From Lachnoanaerobaculum orale (GTDB lineage: Bacteria; Bacillota; Clostridia; Lachnospirales; Lachnospiraceae): a stretch of DNA of 64,000 bases. Positions 1-8,729 of this stretch are shown piece after piece. Both the position numbers and the translations under genes were made by a program. Numbering within the stretch: the first letter of the stretch is position 1; each line of letters begins with the position of its first letter. Below the pieces are notes generated by a model. The model had not been told where the DNA came from. It searched no databases and worked only from the letters and a program-made list of their open reading frames with translations. The stretch covers positions 79,448-143,447 of the forward strand of contig NZ_RRCM01000003.1 in the NCBI RefSeq assembly GCF_003862485.1, written 5' to 3'.

Positions 1-903
1 TTTTCAATTACTGTTGCTGTGTGTACGGAATGCGGTGAGGAAATGAGTGTTCCGGGACTTATGGATAAGAATATTCGAGAAATTGATGAGCAGTATAGGG
101 AAGCAGAAGGATTGATATCAATTGATGATATCGAAAGGTTCATGAAAATTTATAATATAGGAAAAGGACCTCTATCTTTAGCAATTGGATTTGGAGAGGT
201 AACTATTCCCAGATATCTGGAAGGACAGGTGCCGTCAAAAGAATATTCGGATATAATTAAATCTGCAATTTCATCTCCTGAATATATGAAAAAGAAACTT
301 ATTGAAAACAGAGAGCGAATAACAGATACAGCATATAGAAAAGCCTATAATGCAGCTGTAAGTATGGAAAGGTTGTTTTCTGTTTCTGATAACATGCTTA
401 GGGTAATAGCATATATTTTTAAAAAGCTGGAAGAGGTAACACCTCTAATGTTGCAGAAACTATTATATTTTACTCAGGGAGTATATTTAGCGTTGTATAG
501 GAAGCCTATATTTGTGGAGGATTGTAGGGCGTGGGTACATGGACCTGTATATCCGGAGGTTTATGAACTGTTTAGAGATTTTAAGTATAATCCTATTGAC
601 GATGCACGTTTTGCACTTTTAAGCGGAATGGAAGACACTTTGAAAGCTAATGAAAAAAAAGTGATAGAGCTTGTTGTAAATACATTTGGAATATATAGTG
701 GAAAGGCATTGGAAAAGATTACACACAATGAGTCCCCTTGGAAGGAAGCACGAATAGGATATGGTGAGAGTATTCCTTCAAATGAGCTTTTGTCAAAAGA
801 TCAAATAATGAATTATTATATTCAGACAAATAATAAATATGGAATAGACACAGAAGATGGCCTGCGTAGATATATCCATGATATGCTGAATAATATATTC
901 TAA
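1..903 (+). CDS. Panacea (DUF4065/SocA-like) antitoxin-type protein, 5' end cut by window
   Basis: The reading frame is open from base 1, so the true start is upstream and the GTG at 19 is only the first start-like codon. The visible N-terminus (V-C-T-E-C-G-E-E) looks like the second CxxC of an MqsA-like zinc finger. A short helix-turn-helix-like stretch follows (IDDIERFMKIYNIGKGPLSL, then an RYLEGQ motif). The C-terminal half (from about residue 125) matches the Panacea/DUF4065 pattern: LMLQKLLYF, YLALYRKPIF, AWVHGPVYPEVYELF. Proteins with this layout are known as antitoxin-like regulators in toxin-antitoxin loci and phage-defence islands; the partner is probably upstream, outside the window. 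A hairpin at 925-952 ends the gene. Confidence 0.75.
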   Translation, partial: FSITVAVCTECGEEMSVPGLMDKNIREIDEQYREAEGLISIDDIERFMKIYNIGKGPLSLAIGFGEVTIPRYLEGQVPSKEYSDIIKSAISSPEYMKKKLIENRERITDTAYRKAYNAAVSMERLFSVSDNMLRVIAYIFKKLEEVTPLMLQKLLYFTQGVYLALYRKPIFVEDCRAWVHGPVYPEVYELFRDFKYNPIDDARFALLSGMEDTLKANEKKVIELVVNTFGIYSGKALEKITHNESPWKEARIGYGESIPSNELLSKDQIMNYYIQTNNKYGIDTEDGLRRYIHDMLNNIF

Positions 904-924
904 AATTAAAAACCTGAAATAGAA

Positions 925-952
925 TATTTTACAGATACATCTGTAAAAATAA
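925..952 (+). terminator. Terminator-like hairpin after the Panacea gene
   Basis: A perfect 9-bp stem (TTTTACAGA at 927-935 with TCTGTAAAA at 940-948) with a 4-nt loop, 24 bases after the stop codon. The A/T-rich flanks make it possibly bidirectional. The rest of the gap to 1035 shows no clear feature. Confidence 0.5.
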
Positions 953-1034
953 TTTAAAAGAACTGTGAAAATGTAAAGAAATGGCTTGAAGTGATGCTTA
1001 AGTGTAAAAAAAAATAGAATAAGCAGGTGAAAAC

Positions 1035-1376
1035 ATGATTACAGGTATCGACTACATCTTATATACTGATAAAAGCAAGGATGCTTTTATAGAAAAAATA
1101 AAAGAAAGTATTACATTTTGGAAAAACCCATATATTGTCATGGATAATGAAGATGAGACAACGGATATTTTTGTTTCTCGAGATGAAGAGATGTTTCAGT
1201 TGATGGACGAAAAGGGCTTTTATGTAGATGAACTGTCCGGGGAAGGGCCGTTTTTATTGATTTTTAACAGTGGATATTTATTAAAGGAAAATAGAGTTAC
1301 TTTGGTGCTTCCTGAAGAAATTGACAAGTCAAAATTCTCCAAGCTGGTATTTAACTCGATTAAATCTATTTTATAA
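1035..1376 (+). CDS. Hypothetical protein, 113 residues
   Basis: Starts at ATG 1035 behind a weak AGCAGGTG site. The protein is acidic and soluble, with no signal peptide or membrane segment. It has alternating charged helices and short hydrophobic strands (ITGIDYILYT, FWKNPYIVM, GPFLLIFNSGYLL, VTLVLPEEI), suggesting a small alpha/beta fold. I do not recognise a family. Its TAA stop at 1374-1376 is followed 30 bases later by the aldehyde dehydrogenase start, so the two are probably cotranscribed. Confidence 0.6.
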   Translation: MITGIDYILYTDKSKDAFIEKIKESITFWKNPYIVMDNEDETTDIFVSRDEEMFQLMDEKGFYVDELSGEGPFLLIFNSGYLLKENRVTLVLPEEIDKSKFSKLVFNSIKSIL

Positions 1377-1405
1377 TGTGGAAGGACGGAGAGAGGGGGT
1401 ACATT

Positions 1406-2803
1406 ATGGAGAAAAACGTAGAATTAAAAGAAATTATAAATAAACAAAGAGATTTCTTTAACACAAATGCAACTAAATCAGTCAAATATAGGATTAAGAT
1501 GTTGCAAAGGCTGAAAGAGGCAATCAGAAATAATGAGGTAGCAATCCTTTCCGCTCTATATAAGGATCTTTTAAAGTCTAAGGCTGAGGCATATATGAGT
1601 GAACTGGCAATAGTTTATGCGGAGATAAATGAGGCTTTAAAAAATGTGAGAAAGTGGAGCAGTCCGGAGAAGGTAAAAGGAACTATATCTACATTTCCGT
1701 CAAAGAATTATGTCTACTCTGAGCCATATGGGGTAGTGCTTATTATGGCACCTTGGAATTATCCGTTCAACCTGGCTATATCCCCTCTAATAGCTGCTAT
1801 AGCAGCGGGAAATACAGCCATTATCAAATGTTCGAAAGAGAGTGTTTATACTTCAAAAGTCATCAAATATATTATGAATAAAGCGTTTAGTTCAAACTAT
1901 ATTTTCTGTGTGGATGAAGATATAGATTATGATGAGCTTCTAAATCAAAGATATGATTATATATTCTTTACAGGAAGTCAAAGAGTAGGAAAGATTGTAA
2001 TGAATATAGCGAGCAATAACCTTATACCGATTTCTTTGGAGCTTGGTGGAAAGAGTCCTTGTATAATAGATGAGACAGCAAGTATAAAGCTTGCTGCAAG
2101 GAGAGTACTGTGGGGAAAACTGCTTAATGCCGGACAGACTTGTGTAGCGGTTGACTATGTTTTGATACATAGCAGTGTAAAGGATAAGTTTATAAAGTAT
2201 CTAAAAAAAGAGATAAAGAAACGATATCCTAATGCCATAAAAAATGACACATATCCTAGAATAATAAATGAGCACCATTATAAAAGATTGGTAAATTTAA
2301 TAAAAACAGAGGAGAATATAATAGGTGGTAGAGGTGATGATGTAGTTCGTAGATTAGAGCCTACTATTTTACCTGATGTGGATTTCGACCATGAAATTAT
2401 GAAAGAAGAGATATTCGGACCGGTGCTTCCAATCATAGAATATGATGATATCAATAATATAATAAGGATAATAAAAGAACATGATAAGCCTTTGGCATGC
2501 TATGTATTTACAAGGGATAAAGATACAGCAAAGCATATTATCAAGAGTATTTCATACGGTGGCGGATGTATAAATGACGTTATACTGCAAGTATCAAATC
2601 ATTATATGCCGTTTGGAGGAGTGGGAAGTAGTGGTATGGGTTCGTATCATGGAAAATTTGGTTTTGATACATTCAGCCATAAAAAGAGTATTGTTTGGAG
2701 TAAAACAATGATTGATTTGCCTATCAGGTATGCACCTTTTAGTCCGCTAAAATTTAGAATATTGAAAAAAATATTGGAATCATTTAATGATTCAAAAAAT
2801 TAG
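1406..2803 (+). CDS. Aldehyde dehydrogenase (ALDH3-like)
   Basis: NAD(P)-dependent oxidation of an aldehyde to the acid; substrate unknown. 465 residues, the short length typical of the ALDH3/YwdH group. Visible motifs: the active-site glutamate in LELGGKSP (Glu212), the catalytic cysteine in NAGQTCVAVDY (Cys246), the substrate-cofactor wall motif PWNYPFNL near residue 115, EEIFGPVLP near 335 and PFGGVGSSGMG near 405. The frame is open to an ATG at 1376, but a strong AGAGGGGG site lies just upstream of the ATG at 1406, which I choose. The C-terminus is hydrophobic and basic, as in membrane-associated ALDH3 members. Confidence 0.88.
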   Translation: MEKNVELKEIINKQRDFFNTNATKSVKYRIKMLQRLKEAIRNNEVAILSALYKDLLKSKAEAYMSELAIVYAEINEALKNVRKWSSPEKVKGTISTFPSKNYVYSEPYGVVLIMAPWNYPFNLAISPLIAAIAAGNTAIIKCSKESVYTSKVIKYIMNKAFSSNYIFCVDEDIDYDELLNQRYDYIFFTGSQRVGKIVMNIASNNLIPISLELGGKSPCIIDETASIKLAARRVLWGKLLNAGQTCVAVDYVLIHSSVKDKFIKYLKKEIKKRYPNAIKNDTYPRIINEHHYKRLVNLIKTEENIIGGRGDDVVRRLEPTILPDVDFDHEIMKEEIFGPVLPIIEYDDINNIIRIIKEHDKPLACYVFTRDKDTAKHIIKSISYGGGCINDVILQVSNHYMPFGGVGSSGMGSYHGKFGFDTFSHKKSIVWSKTMIDLPIRYAPFSPLKFRILKKILESFNDSKN

Positions 2804-2820
2804 AAAGCCGGAGACAAAAT

Positions 2821-3252
2821 ATGGCGTATACCAAGGAAAACTTTGAAGAATGGATAATTCTTATAGACTCTAAAATGGAGTATTTTACAGATGTATTTGC
2901 AAAAGAAAACAATTTAAAACTTGACTACAGTATAGAGTCATTGGACGAGATTGAAAATTGGATTCTCACTAATTACAGTGAGATAAAGGATTTGATAGGA
3001 GATACGAAGACCTTAGACTACTTGACAGTATACATAGGTGAGACTTTCAGGAAACATATTGGTGGAGAGTGGTTTATAGATTTGAAAAATAAAAAGAATG
3101 CATATTATTCTATGCCTGTTTTGACAAGCCACGATTACATAGGAGAGAGCTATATAGCACCGATGACATTTGCAACTGCATGTATCAACAGAAAAAAGGG
3201 CAATTATATAAGTACTATACTGAAAAACTGTTTGGAAGACATGGGAAAGTAG
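2821..3252 (+). CDS. Hypothetical protein, 143 residues (paralogue of 23219-23653)
   Basis: A small acidic cytosolic protein of unknown function. It begins MAYTKENFEEW and has a central GETFRKHIGGEWFIDLKNK block, a Trp/Gly-rich pattern also seen in several small uncharacterised or immunity-type families; I cannot place it with confidence. It is about 90% identical to the protein at 23219-23653, with about 15 differences. Before the Tn916-family element inserted, the two copies would have been separated only by one lipoprotein gene. It follows the aldehyde dehydrogenase by 17 bases and is closed by a strong terminator. Confidence 0.65.
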   Translation: MAYTKENFEEWIILIDSKMEYFTDVFAKENNLKLDYSIESLDEIENWILTNYSEIKDLIGDTKTLDYLTVYIGETFRKHIGGEWFIDLKNKKNAYYSMPVLTSHDYIGESYIAPMTFATACINRKKGNYISTILKNCLEDMGK

Positions 3253-3278
3253 GGTATAATAAGTTAGAAGATATATTG

Positions 3279-3335
3279 CTGCCGGAACCTTACGTGATCC
3301 ACATGGGTCGCGTGCGGCTCCGGCAGTTTTATATA
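3279..3335 (+). terminator. Rho-independent terminator
   Basis: A long hairpin: CTGCCGGAACC at 3279-3289 pairs with GGCTCCGGCAG at 3316-3326, with further pairing inside, followed by TTTTATAT. It lies between the plus-strand 143-residue gene and the convergent lipoprotein gene fragment. Confidence 0.85.
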
Positions 3336-3339
3336 TTTA

Positions 3340-4548
3340 TTATCTGAATATAGTGCTAAATGAAATTGTATTATTTTTTACAAAGCCCTTTACATCACTG
3401 TCTATATCCTTAAGTTCTCCATTTAAATATTGTTTTAAAGTACCTGTTCCTTTGCTTTCGTCATAATCTGTTAAGAAATATGTTTTTTCGAATTTATTCA
3501 CATATGGTGTATATCCGGAATAATCCTTTATATTTTTTACAATTACAGTATCCTTACCGTTTTCCCAAATATGATAGGTATCATTATCATCTTCATATGA
3601 AGTCTGTGATAGAGTGTCATTATATATGATATAACTCTCAGTACCGTTATTTTCTAAATGTGCTGACGGATAATATTTGCCTATATTTTTATTGATAATA
3701 TTTCCATCCAGGAATAAAGAATAATAGTCGTTTCCATCGATTTTTGCTCTATATAACAAACTGTCATTTTCTGCTTTAGAGTGCTGTGAGTAAGTAAAAT
3801 CGGAAAAATCAGTTATATTTTCATTTACAAGTTCAATTCTGCCTTTTTTACCTCCTTCTAAAGCGACCTTCCAAAGCTTCTTATTTTCTTCAGAGAAAAA
3901 ATACCAATATTTTGATTTGGAAGGTAATGCTTCATTTAGTTTGTCACGGTTTCCCTGTATATCTTCATATTCTCCCAGTATTTTACCGTTTTGTTTTATT
4001 TTTAGAATATTTTCTCCTTCGGAATTTTTTTCAGTGTATGCCAGTAAATCTTCTTCTATATTAAATTCTACAAAGTCTACAAAGGTATCACTGACTAATT
4101 CCTCATTGCCGTTAAAGTCAAATCTATAGAGAGATGTAGGCTCATTAGTCTTAGAAGCATAGATGACTTTATCAGAAGCAAAAGTAATGTAATTATATGG
4201 TTTTTCAATACCCTTTACTATTACTTTTGAGTTTCCATCTTTTAACTGATATACTGTATTATTCTTAAAATAGCATATTTTATCAAAATCATAAGAATAA
4301 TCGAAAGAATTAATGTTAACATCTGAGTACACTGTATTAGTACCTTTATATATATCAATTAAATATACATTTGCCAAGTCCTCTTTGCCATAATTACGAC
4401 TATCGGGAATAATTAAAAGCTTATCCTGAGCCTCAGAAAGTATGTATTCTACTTCTTCCTTTTCTTTAAATAGACTGATTGATTTACCTTTTTTCAAAGA
4501 AAAATAGCATAAAAATCTAGTTATCCGCATAAAAACTGGACTTATCAC
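3340..4548 (-). pseudogene. 3' part of a lipoprotein gene interrupted by the Tn916-family element
   Basis: The frame read from 4548 down to 3340 gives 402 residues, but the first 18 come from the transposon left end and its coupling bases. Native sequence begins at the KKGKSISLF segment (4494). The rest is a beta-rich secreted protein with repeated short blocks (VIVKGIEKPYNYITFASDKV, SLYRFDFNGNEELV, LLYRAKIDGNDYYSLFLDG), resembling the blades of a beta-propeller. The N-terminal half, with its signal peptide, lies at 22973-22536. Joining the two at the target restores one frame of about 530 codons. This piece has lost its promoter, signal peptide and start, so it is probably not expressed as a functional product. 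Confidence 0.85.
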
Positions 4549-4572
4549 ACTTTATCAAGGTCAAAACCACTC

Positions 4573-4596
4573 AATTTACTACTAATTTACTACTTA
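4573..4596 (+). repeat. Left arm-type integrase sites (DR2-like)
   Basis: Two tandem AATTTACTAC units, the second running into TTATG. The same motif recurs beside the right end at 22372-22396 (AATTTACTACTTATTTACCA). In Tn916 the N-terminal domain of Int binds such subterminal DR2 repeats; the assignment here rests on that knowledge plus the visible repeat. Confidence 0.75.
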
Positions 4597-4677
4597 TGAA
4601 TGAGCTTTGATACGACGATTTATCCTTGAAAAGTGAAGATATAAAGATACTTCCAATAAAATTTGAATATTTAATAG

Positions 4678-4712
4678 GTAGACACTTCAAAAAATGAGGT
4701 GTCTATTTTTTT
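4678..4712 (+). terminator. Hairpin terminator near the left end of the element
   Basis: TAGACACTTC pairs with GAGGTGTCTA around an A-rich loop, followed by a run of seven T. It lies just before the small orf24 and would block transcription entering from the left flank. Apart from the arm sites and this hairpin, 4549-4738 shows no other gene. Confidence 0.75.
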
Positions 4713-4738
4713 ACCCGATTTTGAAAGGAAGTGAACTT

Positions 4739-4813
4739 ATGAAAACAAAAAATCAAGAATCAAAAGGTCGTTCCCCACTCTTTAAGACCATCAAACATTC
4801 ATTCAGCCAATAA
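4739..4813 (+). CDS. orf24: Small Orf24-type peptide of Tn916, 24 residues
   Basis: ATG at 4739 follows GAAAGGAAGTG, a good ribosome binding site. The 24-residue basic peptide (begins MKTKNQESKGRS) ends at the TAA 23 bases before orf23. It corresponds in position to orf24 of the Tn916 map. Its function is unknown; it may be a leader for the transfer operon. Confidence 0.55.
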   Translation: MKTKNQESKGRSPLFKTIKHSFSQ

Positions 4814-4835
4814 AAAAGAAAGGATAGGTAAAAAT

Positions 4836-5150
4836 ATGGAACTTAAATTTGTGATTCCCAACATGGAAAAAACATTCGGCAATTTAGAATTTGCTGGCGA
4901 GGATAAAGTCGTTCAGCGAAGAATCAACGGACGGCTAACTGTCTTATCAAGAAGCTATAATCTCTATTCTGATGTTCAAAGAGCAGATGATATTGTGGTG
5001 GTGCTTCCTGCTGAAGCTGGCGAAAAACATTTCGGCTTTGAGGAACGTGTGAAGTTAGTCAATCCACGTATTACCGCAGAGGGCTACAAAATCGGCACTC
5101 GTGGTTTTACAAATTACCTTTTACATGCTGACGACATGATAAAAGAATAA
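4836..5150 (+). CDS. orf23: Tn916 Orf23, YdcP/DUF961 family
   Basis: 104 residues, starting after AGAAAGGATAGG. It belongs with orf22 to the DUF961/YdcP family found at the head of Tn916 and ICEBs1-type transfer operons; in ICEBs1 the related genes assist element replication with a helicase processivity factor. Core features are MEKTFGNLEFAG and the repeated LVNPRI pattern also found in Orf22 (LINPIA). No membrane segments, so cytosolic. First substantial gene of the transfer operon. Confidence 0.9.
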   Translation: MELKFVIPNMEKTFGNLEFAGEDKVVQRRINGRLTVLSRSYNLYSDVQRADDIVVVLPAEAGEKHFGFEERVKLVNPRITAEGYKIGTRGFTNYLLHADDMIKE

Positions 5151-5165
5151 AGAAAGAGAGGAAAA

Positions 5166-5552
5166 ATGATGAGATTAGCAAATGGCATTGTATTAGATAA
5201 AGACACGACTTTTGGAGAATTGAAATTCTCTGCTCTACGTCGTGAAGTGAGAATCCAAAATGAAGACGGGTCGGTTTCAGATGAAATCAAGGAACGTACC
5301 TATGACTTAAAATCCAAAGGACAAGGACGCATGATTCAAGTAAGTATTCCTGCCAGCGTGCCTTTGAAAGAGTTTGATTATAACGCACGGGTGGAACTTA
5401 TCAATCCCATTGCGGACACCGTTGCTACTGCCACCTATCAAGGAGCAGATGTTGACTGGTATATCAAGGCAGACGATATTGTGCTGACAAAGGATTCTAG
5501 TTCATTCAAAGCTCAACCACAAGCAAAGAAAGAACCGACACAAGACAAATAG
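5166..5552 (+). CDS. orf22: Tn916 Orf22, YdcP/DUF961 family
   Basis: 128 residues, paralogous to Orf23 (shared TFGELKFSA, VPL.EFDYNARVELINP pattern). Two adjacent ATG codons (5166, 5169) follow AAAGAGAGGAAAA; either could be used. The C-terminus is a charged tail rich in Lys and Gln. It sits between orf23 and the coupling protein gene, 28 bases upstream of the latter. The role is probably in replication of the excised circle together with Orf20 and Orf23, by analogy with ICEBs1. Confidence 0.9.
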   Translation: MMRLANGIVLDKDTTFGELKFSALRREVRIQNEDGSVSDEIKERTYDLKSKGQGRMIQVSIPASVPLKEFDYNARVELINPIADTVATATYQGADVDWYIKADDIVLTKDSSSFKAQPQAKKEPTQDK

Positions 5553-5580
5553 TCGCTAGGTAGAAAGGAGACTTTTTCGC

Positions 5581-6966
5581 ATGAAACAGCGTGGTAAAAG
5601 GATTCGCCCATCTGGTAAAGATTTAGTCTTTCATTTTACGATAGCGTCACTCCTGCCTGTTTTCCTGCTGGTTGTCGGACTGTTTCATGTGAAGACAATC
5701 CAGCAGATCAACTGGCAGGATTTTAACCTATCACAAGCAGATAAGATTGACATTCCCTATTTAATTATCAGTTTCAGTGTCGCAATTCTTATCTGCTTGC
5801 TGGTAGCGTTTGTATTCAAACGGGTTCGCTATGATACGGTTAAACAACTTTACCACCGTCAAAAACTGGCAAAGATGATACTTGAAAACAAGTGGTATGA
5901 ATCTGAACAGGTCAAAACAGAGGGTTTCTTTAAAGATAGTGCTGGTCGTACAAAGGAAAAGATAACCTACTTCCCTAAAATGTATTATCGACTTAAAAAT
6001 GGCTTGATACAGATACGGGTGGAAATCACGCTGGGAAAATATCAAGACCAACTCTTACACTTGGAAAAGAAATTAGAGAGTGGCTTGTACTGTGAGCTGA
6101 CGGATAAAGAGTTAAAGGATTCCTATGTGGAATATACTTTGCTCTATGACACCATAGCCAGTCGTATTTCTATTGATGAAGTAGAAGCTAAAGATGGTAA
6201 ACTTCGCTTAATGAAAAACGTATGGTGGGAATATGATAAGCTCCCTCATATGTTGATTGCTGGTGGTACAGGTGGCGGTAAAACTTACTTTATACTGACA
6301 CTGATTGAAGCCTTGCTTCATACAGATTCAAAACTGTATATTCTTGACCCGAAAAATGCTGACCTTGCGGACTTAGGTTCTGTGATGGCAAATGTCTACT
6401 ATAGAAAAGAAGACTTGCTTTCTTGCATTGAAACATTCTATGAAGAAATGATGAAACGTAGTGAGGAAATGAAGCAGATGAAGAACTATAAGACTGGCAA
6501 AAATTATGCTTACTTAGGTCTCCCGGCACACTTCTTAATCTTTGATGAATACGTCGCTTTCATGGAAATGCTGGGAACAAAAGAAAACACCGCAGTTATG
6601 AATAAGCTGAAACAGATTGTCATGTTAGGTCGTCAAGCTGGCTTCTTTCTAATACTGGCTTGTCAACGTCCAGACGCAAAATATTTAGGCGACGGAATCC
6701 GTGATCAGTTTAATTTCAGAGTGGCTTTAGGTCGTATGTCTGAAATGGGCTATGGCATGATGTTTGGCAGTGACGTACAAAAGGATTTCTTCTTAAAGCG
6801 AATCAAAGGTCGTGGCTATGTTGATGTAGGAACAAGTGTCATATCAGAGTTTTATACTCCCCTTGTACCAAAAGGATATGATTTCTTGGAGGAAATTAAA
6901 AAGTTATCCAACAGCAGACAGTCCACGCAGGCGACGTGCGAAGCGGAAGTCGCAGGTGTGGACTGA
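5581..6966 (+). CDS. orf21: Tn916 Orf21, FtsK/SpoIIIE-type coupling protein
   Basis: 461 residues. Two N-terminal membrane segments (about 20-42 and 60-80) anchor a cytosolic P-loop motor. Walker A is AGGTGGGKTYF near residue 230; a Walker B-like LIFDEYVAF is near 325, and FLILACQRPDAKYL near 360 is typical of HerA/FtsK conjugation ATPases (TcpA group). It would couple the Orf20-nicked strand to the membrane channel. An AGAAAGGAG site precedes ATG 5581. The oriT region follows directly. Confidence 0.93.
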   Translation: MKQRGKRIRPSGKDLVFHFTIASLLPVFLLVVGLFHVKTIQQINWQDFNLSQADKIDIPYLIISFSVAILICLLVAFVFKRVRYDTVKQLYHRQKLAKMILENKWYESEQVKTEGFFKDSAGRTKEKITYFPKMYYRLKNGLIQIRVEITLGKYQDQLLHLEKKLESGLYCELTDKELKDSYVEYTLLYDTIASRISIDEVEAKDGKLRLMKNVWWEYDKLPHMLIAGGTGGGKTYFILTLIEALLHTDSKLYILDPKNADLADLGSVMANVYYRKEDLLSCIETFYEEMMKRSEEMKQMKNYKTGKNYAYLGLPAHFLIFDEYVAFMEMLGTKENTAVMNKLKQIVMLGRQAGFFLILACQRPDAKYLGDGIRDQFNFRVALGRMSEMGYGMMFGSDVQKDFFLKRIKGRGYVDVGTSVISEFYTPLVPKGYDFLEEIKKLSNSRQSTQATCEAEVAGVD

Positions 6967-7143
6967 TCTTGCTGGCTGGTGTGGCAATAGCCACGCCAGC
7001 ACTTAACCCCCCGTATCTAACAGGGGGGTACAAATCGACAGGAAACAGTCAAAAAAACATTAGAAAATCCTTTGGTTACAAGGGATTTACAAAATTTCAG
7101 CGTATGTCAAATGGGCTTTAAAAGTTGACATACGCCTTTTTGA
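6967..7143 (+). other. oriT: oriT region between orf21 and orf20
   Basis: The 177-base gap holds two hairpins: GCTGGC (6971-6976) with GCCAGC (6995-7000) including an inner GTGGC/GCCAC pair, and a six-C/six-G stem (7007-7012 with 7023-7028). The Tn916 origin of transfer has been mapped between orf20 and orf21, so these inverted repeats are the expected relaxase recognition structures. The exact nick site cannot be read from the sequence alone. A small frame at 6936-7121 overlaps this region and is not taken as a gene. Confidence 0.75.
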
Positions 7144-8349
7144 TTGGAGGGATTTTTACTGAATGAACAAACTTGGTTACAGCATTTAAAAGAAAAACGC
7201 TTGGCTTATGGACTATCTCAAAACCGTTTAGCTGTTGCGACTGGTATTACAAGGCAGTATCTAAGCGATATTGAAACAGGAAAAGTCAAGCCATCAGAGG
7301 ATTTACAGCAGTCCCTTTGGGAAGCTCTGGAACGCTTCAATCCCGACGCTCCCCTTGAAATGCTGTTTGATTATGTAAGGATTCGCTTTCCGACAACAGA
7401 CGTACAGCAGGTGGTCGAAAACATCTTACAACTGAAACTGTCCTATTTTCTTCATGAGGACTATGGTTTCTATTCTTATTCAGAGCATTATGCTTTAGGC
7501 GACATATTCGTCCTTTGCTCCCATGAACTGGACAAAGGAGTTCTGGTGGAATTGAAAGGTCGTGGGTGCAGACAATTTGAAAGCTATCTTCTGGCACAAC
7601 AAAGAAGCTGGTATGAGTTCTTTATGGACGTTTTGGTGGCTGGCGGTGTGATGAAACGCCTTGACCTTGCCATTAACGATAAGACAGGGATTTTGAATAT
7701 CCCTGTACTCACTGAAAAGTGCCAACAGGAAGAATGTATCTCCGTCTTCCGCAGTTTTAAAAGCTATCGCAGTGGCGAACTGGTACGCAAAGAGGAAAAG
7801 GAATGTATGGGAAACACCCTCTATATCGGTTCATTACAAAGTGAAGTTTATTTCTGTATCTATGAAAAGGACTACGAGCAGTACAAGAAAAATGATATTC
7901 CCATTGAAGACGCAGAAGTAAAAAACCGTTTTGAGATTCGATTGAAAAATGAGCGTGCCTATTATGCAGTCCGTGATTTACTCGTCTATGACAATCCAGA
8001 GCATACCGCCTTTAAAATTATCAATCGGTATATCCGTTTTGTAGATAAAGACGATTCCAAACCTCGTTCTGATTGGAAACTGAATGAAGAATGGGCTTGG
8101 TTTATTGGGAACAATCGTGAACGATTAAAACTAACCACAAAACCAGAGCCTTACTCCTTCCAAAGGACGCTGAACTGGCTATCTCATCAAGTTGCCCCGA
8201 CCTTAAAGGTTGCGATTAAACTTGATGAAATCAACCAGACGCAGGTTGTAAAAGACATTCTCGACCATGCGAAACTGACAGACCGACACAAGCAGATTTT
8301 GAAGCAACAGTCAGTAAAAGAACAGGACGTGATAACAACAAAAAAATAA
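7144..8349 (+). CDS. orf20: Tn916 Orf20, MobT-type relaxase (Rep_trans family)
   Basis: 401 residues from the TTG at 7144. An N-terminal XRE-type helix-turn-helix (LAYGLSQNRLAVATGITRQYL, about residues 20-40) precedes a replication-initiator relaxase domain of the rolling-circle type. It nicks at oriT and begins both transfer and autonomous replication of the circle. The start is uncertain: GGAGGG (7146-7151) lies after the TTG, so a CTG at 7159 would have the better spacing. Both give nearly the same protein. Confidence 0.9.
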   Translation: MEGFLLNEQTWLQHLKEKRLAYGLSQNRLAVATGITRQYLSDIETGKVKPSEDLQQSLWEALERFNPDAPLEMLFDYVRIRFPTTDVQQVVENILQLKLSYFLHEDYGFYSYSEHYALGDIFVLCSHELDKGVLVELKGRGCRQFESYLLAQQRSWYEFFMDVLVAGGVMKRLDLAINDKTGILNIPVLTEKCQQEECISVFRSFKSYRSGELVRKEEKECMGNTLYIGSLQSEVYFCIYEKDYEQYKKNDIPIEDAEVKNRFEIRLKNERAYYAVRDLLVYDNPEHTAFKIINRYIRFVDKDDSKPRSDWKLNEEWAWFIGNNRERLKLTTKPEPYSFQRTLNWLSHQVAPTLKVAIKLDEINQTQVVKDILDHAKLTDRHKQILKQQSVKEQDVITTKK

Positions 8350-8391
8350 CTCAAATACAAATTCATTGAATATAGAGAGGAGAACATTTTT

Positions 8392-8613
8392 ATGAATTTT
8401 GGACAAAACCTTTATAACTGGTTTCTATCAAACGCTCAATCACTGGTGCTTTTAGCAATCGTTGTGATTGGCTTGTATCTTGGCTTCAAGCGTGAGTTTA
8501 GCAAACTGATTGGCTTTTTAATTATTGCGATTATTGCGGTTGGCTTAGTCTTCAACGCTGCTGGAGTAAAAGACATTTTACTAGAGCTATTCAATCGCAT
8601 TATTGGTGCTTAA
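8392..8613 (+). CDS. orf19: Tn916 Orf19, small TcpD-like membrane protein
   Basis: 73 residues with two membrane segments (about 18-34 and 41-57) and a short amphipathic C-terminus. It follows GAGAGGAGAAC. Its position between relaxase and ardA and its size match Orf19 of Tn916, a TcpD-like component of the mating channel. Function beyond membrane location is inferred. Confidence 0.85.
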   Translation: MNFGQNLYNWFLSNAQSLVLLAIVVIGLYLGFKREFSKLIGFLIIAIIAVGLVFNAAGVKDILLELFNRIIGA

Positions 8614-8729
8614 ATAAAACCGTTCTTTTGTGGAATATAAGTGGTTTTCTTATGTTCCGCAAAGGAATGGTACACCAAACGAAGTGCGGTAGGGATTTTT
8701 GAATCTCTACAAAGAAAGGACGTGAATAT
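8614..8729 (+). other. Structured intergenic region, candidate single-strand origin
   Basis: A long stem pairs GGAATATAAG (8631-8640) with CTTATGTTCC (8650-8659), flanked by pairing TGTG/CGCA. A second structured stretch follows before ardA. Tn916 is known to carry a single-strand origin used in rolling-circle replication; whether this is that site is my inference from its structure. Confidence 0.35.

Noticed and set aside
6936..7121. 61-codon frame after orf21
   Set aside because: It overlaps the end of orf21 and crosses the oriT hairpins; no binding site and no recognisable protein.
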